A stretch of 9,269 bases of DNA from Chloroflexota bacterium (GTDB lineage Bacteria; Chloroflexota; Dehalococcoidia; UBA2979). Of the stretch, positions 1-6,308 are shown in pieces (within the stretch, counting starts at the first letter, position 1; every line of letters starts with the position of its first letter). The stretch is taken from the NCBI GenBank assembly GCA_947446155.1, contig CANFFZ010000082.1, forward strand, positions 1 through 9,269, in the 5' to 3' direction. Position numbers and translations under genes: made by a program. A model generated the notes under the pieces. That model was not told the origin of the DNA and ran no database searches. It saw only the letters and a program-made list of their open reading frames with translations.

Positions 1-279
1 CTCTCTTTCTCGCGCGGCCTCCGTATAGATTTACCCGTGCTGGACGCCCGGGCAGGACGGTGGCTCACCTGTTCTCGTGACTCGGTTGAGTATGGGGCAG
101 GGGTGGCGGAGACGCCAACGTTCCGGAGATCGAGTGATCCTCGAAAAAAGCAGATGCGAACATATGTCACGTGAAACAGGCCGGGCTAGATTCGAGCGGG
201 GTGAGGACGGCGGTGCCGATTGGGTCGGGAGGTGCCTGCGGCGGCCCGCGCAGGGGGTTCTGCGCGCCGGTTCCACTCG

Positions 280-304
280 GATCTGAGTCGCATCGACTCA
301 GATC
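280..304. terminator. Perfect 10-bp hairpin, possible factor-independent terminator or structured RNA element
   Basis: The arms at 280-289 (GATCTGAGTC) and 295-304 are exact reverse complements around a 5-nt loop. There is no run of T on either side, so it is not a textbook intrinsic terminator. It lies about 60 bases upstream of the promoter candidate for the next gene, which fits isolation of that gene from transcription coming from the left. A protein-binding operator is an alternative reading, since a 25-bp palindrome could also hold a dimeric regulator. Confidence 0.45.
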
Positions 305-364
305 TTGGGCGGGGGGTCGAGGCCCGTTGGTGACAGGTGGGACTTGGCGATCGTGACGAGGTCG

Positions 365-394
365 TTGTCCCGTCTGGCGGGGGGTGCCTAGACT
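365..394 (+). promoter_or_regulatory. Sigma-70-type promoter candidate for the FmdB-like gene
   Basis: A -35-like TTGTCC (365-370) and a -10-like TAGACT (389-394) are separated by 18 nt. Each matches the consensus at four of six positions. Transcription would start near 401, giving a leader of only about 20 nt that holds just the ribosome-binding site. The location directly ahead of the first plus-strand gene supports it; no experiment or alignment does. Confidence 0.5.
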
Positions 395-421
395 CGGAGT
401 GACTGGGTTCGGGGAGGTCCT

Positions 422-763
422 ATGCCGACGTATGAGTACAAGTGCTCGGCGGGGCATCAGTACGAGATGCAGCAGCCATTCGGGTCGCCGGCGGAGCAGC
501 CGTGTACGAAGTGCGGGAAGCCTGCGCTTCGGGTGCTCTTTGCGCCGCCGCTCGTCTTCAAGGGTGGCGGCTTCTACAAGACCTCTAGCCGAGGTGACCA
601 GCGCATCGCGTCGCAGCAGGCCTCCGGCGACTCCGAGCCCGAGACGAAGTCGTTCAACGCGGGCCTCGACGACTCGACGAAGCCCGGCGCCTCCGAGGCC
701 GCGGCGAAGCGCAAGGAGAAGGTCGAGCGACCCGAGCCTCCTGCGAAGGTCAAAGACGAGTAG
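422..763 (+). CDS. FmdB-family small zinc-ribbon protein
   Basis: This is a 113-residue protein starting MPTYEYKC, the hallmark opening of the FmdB (CxxC_CxxC_SSSS) putative regulatory family. A second Cys pair, CTKC, sits at residues 28-31, and the usual 'VFKGGGFY' segment follows at about 45-52. The remaining half is charged, lysine/glutamate rich and probably disordered, as is common in the family. The first Cys pair is incomplete: residues 8-12 read CSAGH, so only Cys8 remains and His12 is the nearest possible extra ligand. Family members are small, cytoplasmic and of unknown exact function; regulatory or metal-binding roles are assumed from the name only. The ATG at 422 is chosen because GGAGG (413-417) lies four bases upstream. 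The gene stands alone, convergent to the next one. Confidence 0.9.
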   Translation: MPTYEYKCSAGHQYEMQQPFGSPAEQPCTKCGKPALRVLFAPPLVFKGGGFYKTSSRGDQRIASQQASGDSEPETKSFNAGLDDSTKPGASEAAAKRKEKVERPEPPAKVKDE

Positions 764-846
764 CGCGGTCGGGTAGGGCGCCCTCGTGCGCGCCGTCCTC
801 CAACGTGTCCTGCGTGCCTGCTCGCCCTCGCGCACCGGGGGATCTG

Positions 847-919
847 TGACCTGACCCCCTGAAACAGATCCACCGCGAGCGAGAGAATCGCGGTGGATCT
901 GTTTCAGGGGGTCAGGTCA
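847..919. repeat. Perfect 32-bp inverted repeat with 9-nt loop, REP/MITE-like palindrome
   Basis: The arms 847-878 and 888-919 are exact reverse complements, separated by nine bases (879-887). The right arm carries the string GGGGTCAGGTCA near its outer end. Strings with a GGGGTCAG core are, to my knowledge, common in palindromic repeats mobilised by REP-associated tyrosine transposases (RAYTs), so a nonautonomous REPIN/MITE-like element is a reasonable reading. No second copy and no transposase occur in this window. It lies between two convergent genes, so it could equally act as a bidirectional transcription terminator, although neither side has a T tract. The palindrome makes an identical peptide start (MDLFQGVRS) appear in frames on both strands; I regard that as a by-product of the symmetry. 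Confidence 0.85.
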
Positions 920-934
920 GTAGCGCCCGTTGCG

Positions 935-1609
935 TCACACCTCAGTGCTGACTGGCGACAGCTGTTCCGCTGCCAGACCTCTCTGGGTGACCCAGAACTC
1001 TGGCTGGCTTCGGATCTGCTTCTGGATCCGCATTACTTCATCGCGAACTGGGTCGGGCCCTGCATAGGTACGGAGGAGCCAGCTGGCATAGGGCGGGTCG
1101 TTCTCGACGACCCATCGCACCTCGCGTGATCGGTACTTTCCGAAGCCCATCTCCATCGGTGTACCGCCCAGGTCGATATCAGCCGGTGCGCGAAGCTCGA
1201 TGGGGCCCCACAGGCCGAGCGACGCCAAACGGGCGGCACGTTCGGGATCTCCCGAGCGCCACTTTCTCTCCCCCTCGACCCACTCGCCCAGTGCATACGA
1301 GCTGATCTTGAGCTTCCTGGGCACGTGGGTATCGCCATCATGGCCAGCGGCATACTGCTCAAGCAGAGTGCACCCGAGATCCCACTGGTACTCCGCCCGG
1401 AGTGCCGGAGTGCCACACGGGTTAGGGGATCGACGCTCGGGCGGAGGAAGGGCGGCCCGGGCGATCTGCTGGCGGCGCAGTCTCCAATAGCTGAAGGCGA
1501 ATGCAATTCCGAGCAGGACGGCGGTGAGCCCGATCGCGGCCACCAGGGACACTCTCTGGGCGACGGAGATCACCACGATGCCGACGATGAGGGTCGCATT
1601 CTCTTTCAT
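935..1609 (-). CDS. Membrane-anchored protein with helicase-associated (HA) domain and ExoX-like C-terminal motif
   Basis: This is a 224-residue protein whose function I do not know. Residues about 7-43 are hydrophobic (one long or two short membrane spans) and are followed by the basic stretch YWRLRRQQ, suggesting an anchor with the rest in the cytoplasm. Residues about 74-135 match the helicase-associated domain pattern in order: W76, a leucine-rich helix, G89, 'HVPRK' at 95-99, 'LGEWVEGER' at 107-115, 'ERAARLASLGLW' at 123-134. Residues 156-179 (FGKYR ... DPPYASWLL) resemble the short domain found after exonuclease X-type nucleases. HA domains are thought to bind nucleic acid. The ATG at 1609 is supported by AGGAGG (1619-1624) nine bases upstream. 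The gene is lower in GC than its neighbours by eye and is convergent to the FmdB-like gene, which suggests acquisition. The domain calls come from motif reading, not from a search. Confidence 0.75.
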   Translation of the reverse strand: MKENATLIVGIVVISVAQRVSLVAAIGLTAVLLGIAFAFSYWRLRRQQIARAALPPPERRSPNPCGTPALRAEYQWDLGCTLLEQYAAGHDGDTHVPRKLKISSYALGEWVEGERKWRSGDPERAARLASLGLWGPIELRAPADIDLGGTPMEMGFGKYRSREVRWVVENDPPYASWLLRTYAGPDPVRDEVMRIQKQIRSQPEFWVTQRGLAAEQLSPVSTEV

Positions 1610-1660
1610 GTTCGAGTGCCTCCTAGCTGTTGATCTTACGCGTCTGGATCGAGGTTTTGA

Positions 1661-1884
1661 CGCCCCACAGCTCGTCCCGAGCGCTGGCTGCAGCAGCAGC
1701 TATTTAATCACCAGGAGCTCATGCCGTTCGGTGAGATCGAACGCGGGGCCGGGGGCTTTATTCCGATCGTCGAAGAACTTCGGCTCGACGGGAACGTCCG
1801 CTTGGACGCACTCGGGGTCACCCCGCACGGGCGGATGTGTTCGACGTGAATTTGGAGTCGCTCAAGCGGCTGCCGAAGGCGTAG
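1661..1884 (+). pseudogene. Frameshifted coding remnant (3' end of an unrecognised gene)
   Basis: From 1661 the plus strand reads a plausible protein segment with strong G/C third positions, including 'GGFIPIVEELRLDGNVRLDA' and 'LGVTP', ending by about 1825. This frame stops soon after at a TGA, but the adjacent frame continues sensibly from 1831 as 'ADVFDVNLESLKRLPKA' and stops at TAG (1882-1884). The two halves join if one base is missing or two are extra near 1826-1833. I infer a degenerate 3' end of a larger gene. I do not recognise the family. There is no ribosome-binding site or in-frame start at 1661 and a stop lies just upstream, so the 5' part is gone. It ends four bases before the convergent deacetylase stop. 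A sequencing error in an intact small gene starting at ATG 1721 is the alternative. Confidence 0.45.
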
Positions 1885-1888
1885 GTCG

Positions 1889-2614
1889 CTAGCAGCGCTT
1901 GAGATACCCGGTGGTGCCGAGCATGGTGTCGAGCCGAACGGGCGTCAGCCCTCGTGCCTTCATCTCTTCGAGGATCGCCGGGAGCATGGCGACCGTCGCA
2001 GAGCGGTCCGCGCCAGCCAGGCCGTCCTCGCCATCGTGCAGCAGAATGATGGAGCCGGGGCGGACCTTCGCGAGGACATGATCTGCCAGACGCTGCGGGT
2101 CCTGCTTGTCCCAATCGCCAACCTCGACGTCCCAGAGGACAGTGCGCATCCCGGCGTGGCGGACGGCGCGATTCACAAAGGGCGTCTGGATGCCCCACGG
2201 TGGCCGAAAGTAGCGAGGGCACTCACCGAAGGCCTCGTAGAAGGTGGTCTGAGCCCTCGCGGCCTGCGTGTAACGAACGTCGGTCTTTTTCGCGCGAGGG
2301 TGGTCGTAGGAGTGGTTTCCCAGCAGGTGGCCGTGGTCGCGCAGGCGCTGGGCGAGTTCTGGCTGTTCTGTGACGGTGTGCGCGACCACGAAGAACGTGC
2401 CGCGCGCACCATAGCGTTCAAGGATGTCGGCGGCGGCCTGCGTCGTCGCGCCGTTCAGGCCGTCATCGAAGGTAATGGCCACCATCGGCACGTTTCGGTC
2501 GGCGTGCGTGATGCTGGGGTCCGACCACCGAATGCTGCCGAGCGCGAAGGCGAGGAACGGCAGGGTGGCGAGCATGAAGACGTTCTGCCCGTTCGAGCGA
2601 GACCACCCGTTCAT
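1889..2614 (-). CDS. Membrane-anchored polysaccharide deacetylase (NodB domain, carbohydrate esterase family 4)
   Basis: This 241-residue enzyme should remove acetyl groups from N-acetyl sugars of a surface or wall polysaccharide, outside the membrane. All five NodB motifs are visible in order: TFDDG (48-52), with the catalytic base and a metal Asp; HSYDH (101-105), the metal histidines; RPPWG (137-141); DVEVGDWD (162-169); and LLHDG (191-195), with the second catalytic His. The set is complete, so the enzyme is probably active and metal dependent. Residues 12-28 are a hydrophobic signal anchor with a charged N-terminus. The start at 2614 is chosen because its ATG overlaps the stop of the upstream glycosyltransferase gene as ATGA, with GGGAG (2622-2626) seven bases upstream. 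The in-frame extension to 2764 lies inside the glycosyltransferase gene and is arginine/proline rich, so I reject it. It is the last gene of a three-gene operon. Confidence 0.93.
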   Translation of the reverse strand: MNGWSRSNGQNVFMLATLPFLAFALGSIRWSDPSITHADRNVPMVAITFDDGLNGATTQAAADILERYGARGTFFVVAHTVTEQPELAQRLRDHGHLLGNHSYDHPRAKKTDVRYTQAARAQTTFYEAFGECPRYFRPPWGIQTPFVNRAVRHAGMRTVLWDVEVGDWDKQDPQRLADHVLAKVRPGSIILLHDGEDGLAGADRSATVAMLPAILEEMKARGLTPVRLDTMLGTTGYLKRC

Positions 2615-4626
2615 TTCGAGGCTCCCGCGCACAGCTCTACCGGCACCGGGCGGATCGCGTAGTGCAGAGTCCCCGCCGCGCCTCGGAAGGCGAGGGTAGC
2701 GTTGCCTTCGACCACGAGGGCGTTGAGGGCTGAGACCTCGTTGGTGGTGCCGCGACGGAGCCATTCGGCCTGCACGAGCACGTCAGTGGCACCCTTGCGC
2801 GCGAGGAAGCAGCGGTACTCGTCAGTGCCACCGAACGAGCGGCGGTCGACGCTTTCGTCGAAGAAGTCCTGGGCGAGGACGGCTCCGGCCTGCATCAGTT
2901 GCACCATGCCGTCTTCCTGATTGGACATCGTGAGCGCGCGGTACCTCGCGTCCGGCTGAACGAAGCCGGCCTCGACGAAGTCCGGGAACCTCGCACGTGA
3001 GACCCAGCGAGCGCTCTGTGGATTCGAGTCGTTGAAGTTACGTGCGAGCAGCGCAACGCCGATCAGCAGGATCGGTACGTGCCATCGCCTGACGAAGGGG
3101 ATAGCACGGGTCAGCACCCACGGCCACCACAGCATGCTGGTGCGTTGCAGTGTGATCTGCGCCGGCGTCACGAAACCCCACAGCCCGACTTGCTCGATGG
3201 ACGGCAGTTGGAGAAACATCCAGATCGCTGGGGACGCGAGGAGCGCTGCTCCCAGGAGCCAGATCGCTCGACGCACCGGCAGGCGTCGAGTGCCCTCGAT
3301 CTGCGCGAGGACGGTGAGGCCGAGGCTGACGCCACCCATCAGCGGATGCGCGACGAGCGCGCCGACCGCGAGTGCGGCACCGAGGCGTGGACGACCTCGG
3401 TCGAACTCCGCAACGGCGAGGGTTGTGAGGGCGAGCGCCCAGATCGTCGGCAGTTGGAATTGCAGGACGGCGTTCCACAGTTGCCAGTTCAGCAGGATGA
3501 CCGCGATGACGAGCGGCGACGCCGTCTTTGGTAGCCACCTCGACACTCCCACGAGCAGCAGAATCACGCCGACTATCATCGAGGCGGTCACGGCCCAGTC
3601 GCCGAGGATCGGGCGCAGCAGGGCGGCGGGCAGCCACGGGATGAGGCCGTAGGGGAAGGTGAAGGCGCGCCCGCCATCGAGGTTCGGCATGCGCAACGGG
3701 ATGCCGTGGCCGGCGCGTAGCGACTGCTCGATGAACCAGACGTGCCCGTACGACTGCGCGCTGTCGTTGCCCAGGTAGACCGTGTGGAACAAGACCATCC
3801 CGAGGTACCCCGCGAAGGCGAGGAGCACGGCAGCGGCGAGTCCCGCGCCCAGCCTCGACCGCTGCGGGCACGGGACGTCGCGCCAGCAGATCACGCGGTA
3901 CCAGGCGAGCGCCATGAGTACGACGTGGCTGGCGGCGTCTTTGAGGCGGGTGTTCGTCCGCAGGACTGGGACGTGTACGACGAAGTCGTTGTCCACGCGG
4001 TAGCCGAGGCGTTGTGAGACGACGGCGAACTCGACGCATTCGCTGTACCGCCGACCTCGGTAGTACTCCTGCGCATGGACGAGCGCACCGAGGCGAATGA
4101 TGCGGTAGCCGCTTTCGATGTCGTGCATGCGCGTGCCGACGAAGAGGCTACCGAGCGCGGTCATCACGATGTTGCCCAGGCGTTTGTACCAGCCGTGGTA
4201 GGAGAAGTCGCGCCGCGCGATCATCGCGTCCGCGCCGACTTCTTCCATGCGCGCGATCAGGGCGTCGAGGTAGGCGAGGTCGTGCTGTCCGTCGGCGTCG
4301 AGGTTGATGACGAGCGTAGCCGCGTCGAGCACGCCTCGGTCGAGGTCGCCGCCCAGGACATCCCAGGCCGCGCGCAGCGCAGCGGACTTACCGCGATTCT
4401 CCGGGAGGTGGATGACGCGCGCGGAGGTGCGGTCGGCGACCCACGCGTCGAGGACCTCCGCCGAGCCATCGGTCGATCCGTCGTCGACGACGAGGATCGA
4501 GGCGAACCCAGCCGCCTCGATCTGTTCGAGGACGCCTCGGACGGTGGCGCGCTCGTTGTAGACGGGCACGACGACCACCCGACTGGCGGACGGCTGAGGG
4601 GGCAGCAGGCTGGGCGCAGTACTCAT
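2611..4626 (-). CDS. Family 2 glycosyltransferase fused to a polytopic membrane region
   Basis: This 671-residue protein has an N-terminal GT-A glycosyltransferase (about 16-240) of the dolichyl/polyprenyl-phosphate sugar synthase type. Visible motifs are VVVVPVYNE (17-25), VVDDGSTDGS (46-55, nucleotide binding), NLDADGQHD (108-116, DxD metal site) and DIESGYR (169-175). From about 255 to 530 it is hydrophobic with several membrane spans. A conserved-looking loop, 'GNDSAQSYGHVWFIEQS' to 'FPYGLIPWLPAALL' (286-337), resembles those of GT-C or YfhO-like membrane proteins. Residues about 540-671 are soluble and probably external. By analogy the N-terminal domain would charge a polyprenyl-phosphate with a sugar, and the membrane part might transfer it or help flip it; this is inference. 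Its ATG overlaps the MFS stop as ATGA and lacks an obvious ribosome-binding site, so it probably depends on coupling. Confidence 0.88.
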   Translation of the reverse strand: MSTAPSLLPPQPSASRVVVVPVYNERATVRGVLEQIEAAGFASILVVDDGSTDGSAEVLDAWVADRTSARVIHLPENRGKSAALRAAWDVLGGDLDRGVLDAATLVINLDADGQHDLAYLDALIARMEEVGADAMIARRDFSYHGWYKRLGNIVMTALGSLFVGTRMHDIESGYRIIRLGALVHAQEYYRGRRYSECVEFAVVSQRLGYRVDNDFVVHVPVLRTNTRLKDAASHVVLMALAWYRVICWRDVPCPQRSRLGAGLAAAVLLAFAGYLGMVLFHTVYLGNDSAQSYGHVWFIEQSLRAGHGIPLRMPNLDGGRAFTFPYGLIPWLPAALLRPILGDWAVTASMIVGVILLLVGVSRWLPKTASPLVIAVILLNWQLWNAVLQFQLPTIWALALTTLAVAEFDRGRPRLGAALAVGALVAHPLMGGVSLGLTVLAQIEGTRRLPVRRAIWLLGAALLASPAIWMFLQLPSIEQVGLWGFVTPAQITLQRTSMLWWPWVLTRAIPFVRRWHVPILLIGVALLARNFNDSNPQSARWVSRARFPDFVEAGFVQPDARYRALTMSNQEDGMVQLMQAGAVLAQDFFDESVDRRSFGGTDEYRCFLARKGATDVLVQAEWLRRGTTNEVSALNALVVEGNATLAFRGAAGTLHYAIRPVPVELCAGASK
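2622..2626 (-). promoter_or_regulatory. Ribosome-binding site fixing the deacetylase start
   Basis: On the minus strand this reads GGGAG, seven bases before the ATG at 2614. It lies inside the last codons of the glycosyltransferase gene. Together with the ATGA overlap it indicates coupled translation and rules out the longer reading of the deacetylase. Confidence 0.7.
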
Positions 4627-5846
4627 GACGCCGTGTGCCTGAGCAGGTGGGGACGCGTTGCCCCACGTGAGAGGGCAGTCGCGGCGGCCAGGAGCGCAGC
4701 GGTGACGGTGAGGGCCACGAAGGCACCTCGTGCGCCGCTGCTGGCGATCACGGCGCCGGTGAGCGCAGAGCCGGTGAGGCTCCCGGCGGCCTCGGCGGAA
4801 CCGAGCCAGCCGAGTGCTCCGGCGGGGCCGCTGCGCCCTCGCGAGAAGTCGATGACCACGGCGGTGACGACCGGGATCGCGGCGACGAGTGCGGGGACGG
4901 CGGCGGCCATCGCGATGGCGAACGCGAGCGCCGAGTGCGTGAACGCTGCGAGCGCGAAGCCGACCGCGACGACGGCGTAGAGCACGACAATCTCAGTCAG
5001 GCGGCGCCCAGGCTGTGACCAGCGTGCGACCACCGCGAGCGCGCCGAGGGTCAGGGCTCCCGCGGGTGCGAGCAGCCAGGGCACGCGGAGCACCTCGATG
5101 TTGAGGTCGCGCAGGACGAACGGCCAGAAGGTGACCAGCAGCCCACCGGACAGCACGAATTGCCCCGCCGCGACGAGCCCGAGCGTTGCGGACTCGAAGC
5201 GCCGAGCCGCTCCGGCCGATGGCCGGGCATCGAGGATGGCATGGGGCGTCGATGTGTCGGAGGTGCGCCGGACGAGGTTGAGCAGGACAGCGGCGGCTAC
5301 AACGAGTACCAGTGCCAGCACGAATACCGCGCGCGGTTCGATGCCGCCGAGGAGCGTGCCCACCCCGAACCCGGAGGCGACCGCGCCCCCCGATGCGAGG
5401 CTGATCCAGGTGGTAGCGCGGCCGCGTTCGGCGTCGGTTGTGGCATTGCCGACGCAGTGACGGAGGAGCACCCACGCGATCGAGATGCCGGCGCTCAGGA
5501 GGGCGAGTCCGGCGAGGTAGCCGACGACATTCCTCGTGACCAGCATGGTGACGAGGCCTGTCGCGGCCAGTGCGGGCACGGCAGGCAGCACCGCCGAGAG
5601 GCGACGGCGATCCGCGATCCAGCCCGCGAGGGGCGACGCCGCGACCTTGACCCCGGCCTGGAGCGTGAGCGCGATCGCTGGGAGGACGGCTGCGGCACCC
5701 AGTGTCCTGAGGAGGTAGGTGTTGCCCGCCGACAGCACGACGAGCCCGGTGATGCCATCGAGTGCGGCGCTCGCGCCGAGCGCCGGCAGCAGTCGTGCGG
5801 GTGGGAAGGGGATGGCACGGCGAGGTGCGGGGGCGCGAGCGGCCAT
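4623..5846 (-). CDS. Major facilitator superfamily (MFS) transporter
   Basis: This is a 407-residue inner-membrane protein that is Ala/Leu/Val/Gly rich with about 10-12 hydrophobic spans, the usual MFS size. Signature motif A appears as PLAGWIADRRR (72-82) in the loop after the second span. A charged central loop (about 193-218, RRTSDTSTPHAILDARPS) divides the two six-helix halves. The substrate cannot be read from sequence; linkage to a glycosyltransferase and a deacetylase suggests export of a sugar, lipid or glycan precursor, or simply multidrug efflux. I chose ATG 5846 because GGGAG (5853-5857) lies six bases upstream. An upstream GTG at 5897 would add 17 residues but has no ribosome-binding site and gives a non-membrane, Gly/Arg-rich extension. 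It is the first gene of the operon; I see no clear promoter. Confidence 0.88.
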   Translation of the reverse strand: MAARAPAPRRAIPFPPARLLPALGASAALDGITGLVVLSAGNTYLLRTLGAAAVLPAIALTLQAGVKVAASPLAGWIADRRRLSAVLPAVPALAATGLVTMLVTRNVVGYLAGLALLSAGISIAWVLLRHCVGNATTDAERGRATTWISLASGGAVASGFGVGTLLGGIEPRAVFVLALVLVVAAAVLLNLVRRTSDTSTPHAILDARPSAGAARRFESATLGLVAAGQFVLSGGLLVTFWPFVLRDLNIEVLRVPWLLAPAGALTLGALAVVARWSQPGRRLTEIVVLYAVVAVGFALAAFTHSALAFAIAMAAAVPALVAAIPVVTAVVIDFSRGRSGPAGALGWLGSAEAAGSLTGSALTGAVIASSGARGAFVALTVTAALLAAATALSRGATRPHLLRHTAS

Positions 5847-5852
5847 CGGGTG

Positions 5853-5857
5853 CTCCC
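5853..5857 (-). promoter_or_regulatory. Ribosome-binding site fixing the MFS transporter start
   Basis: On the minus strand this reads GGGAG, six bases before the ATG at 5846. The competing GTG at 5897 has no such site within range, so the shorter protein is preferred. Confidence 0.65.
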
Positions 5858-6043
5858 GTCGTGAGCCGGCGCCGCCGTGCCGCGCCAGCGACTCCACCTG
5901 TCAGTTGTGGCCCGATCTGCCCGCCCGTCTCGGTCCCTAGATAGAGATCGGCCGCCGACGTCATGTTCGGGTGAGAGGGGCGTATAAACCAATCAGGCAG
6001 TGACGTGTGTGGGCTTACGAGGCGTACCCCGCGAAGGCGGAGA
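5858..6043. other. Intergenic region between the two minus-strand operons
   Basis: No gene is supported here. The stretch should contain the promoter of the transporter-glycosyltransferase-deacetylase operon. The most AT-rich segment is at about 5981-5993, with a TTTATAC-like string on the minus strand, but I find no convincing partner box at the right spacing. Open frames running through it are shadows with arginine-rich translations. Confidence 0.5.
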
Positions 6044-6067
6044 GAAGGGGCGCGTGAGCGCCCCTTC
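6044..6067 (-). terminator. Hairpin terminator candidate at the end of the CoA-ligase operon
   Basis: The arms GAAGGGGCGC (6044-6053) and 6058-6067 are exact reverse complements around a 4-nt loop, a stable 10-bp GC-rich stem. It lies 26 bases past the stop of the ferredoxin gene, the last gene of the minus-strand operon. On the minus strand the stem is followed by TCTCC rather than a real U tract, so termination may be imperfect or Rho-assisted. Confidence 0.65.
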
Positions 6068-6093
6068 CTGGAAATCGAGATTGGACCGAATCG

Positions 6094-6306
6094 CTACCGG
6101 TACAACTTCACCACTGAAATCTTGCCGGGTGCGGCGATGGTGCAGAGGTCGCACAGGGTGCACTCATCGAGGTTGGCTTCGACGGTTTCGAGGCGGGTGT
6201 CGACGACTTTGAAGATGTCGACGGGGCAGACCTCGGCGACTCGCTTGGCGAGGGCAGGGTCTTGCTGGATGGCGGGGTCGATGTCGACGCGGATGAACAT
6301 GGCCAT
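6094..6306 (-). CDS. Small single-cluster [4Fe-4S] ferredoxin, FixX-like
   Basis: This 70-residue cytoplasmic protein should carry one [4Fe-4S] cluster. The ligands visible are Cys27 (in CPVDIF, 27-32) and Cys49, Cys52 and Cys55 (in ECTLCDLC, 48-55). The order, a lone CP followed by CxxCxxC, matches the FixX and ETF-ubiquinone oxidoreductase ferredoxin domain, in which only the second half-cluster of the two-cluster fold is kept. FixX proteins pass electrons between electron-transfer flavoproteins and quinone or other acceptors. Here the gene follows the CoA-ligase alpha gene by two bases, so it is almost certainly co-transcribed; its partner is not in the window. ATG 6306 is chosen, but ATG 6300, two codons later, is equally possible because neither has a clear ribosome-binding site. 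Confidence 0.85.
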   Translation of the reverse strand: MAMFIRVDIDPAIQQDPALAKRVAEVCPVDIFKVVDTRLETVEANLDECTLCDLCTIAAPGKISVVKLYR

Positions 6307-6308
6307 GG

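Larger units (their letters stand above)
1..421. other. Noncoding leader region upstream of the FmdB-like gene
   Basis: I see no convincing gene in this stretch. The open frames that cross it have arginine/proline-rich, low-complexity translations typical of unselected GC-rich DNA, and no ribosome-binding site precedes their starts. It holds a perfect 10-bp hairpin (280-304) and a promoter candidate (365-394), both listed separately. I also searched by eye for a tRNA T-loop signature and an RNase P or tmRNA tail and found none. A divergent structured RNA cannot be excluded by reading alone. Confidence 0.6.

Noticed and set aside
1..421. A structured RNA gene (tRNA, tmRNA, RNase P) in the leading noncoding region
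   Set aside because: No T-loop signature, CCA end or conserved core was found by eye; only one short hairpin stands out. A covariance-model search would settle it.
893..1129. Two open frames beginning with the same nine residues on opposite strands at the palindrome
   Set aside because: The shared start is a direct consequence of the inverted repeat. Both frames run antisense through other genes and have no ribosome-binding site.
2615..2764. N-terminal extension of the deacetylase by 50 residues
   Set aside because: It lies within the glycosyltransferase coding region, is Arg/Pro rich, and the ATGA overlap with a ribosome-binding site marks the start at 2614.
3038..4039. Minus-strand open frame of 333 codons inside the glycosyltransferase gene
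   Set aside because: It is a shifted frame of that gene and nearly all Arg/Pro/Ala/His.
4075..4980. Long plus-strand open frame of about 300 codons
   Set aside because: It is antisense to the glycosyltransferase and MFS genes, crosses their junction, and its translation is rich in Asp/Val/Arg/Ala without motifs. It is a by-product of GC-rich coding on the other strand.
4993..5964. Minus-strand open frame of 323 codons
   Set aside because: It is a shifted frame of the MFS gene with an Arg/Pro/His-rich translation. The true frame shows membrane spans and the MFS motif.
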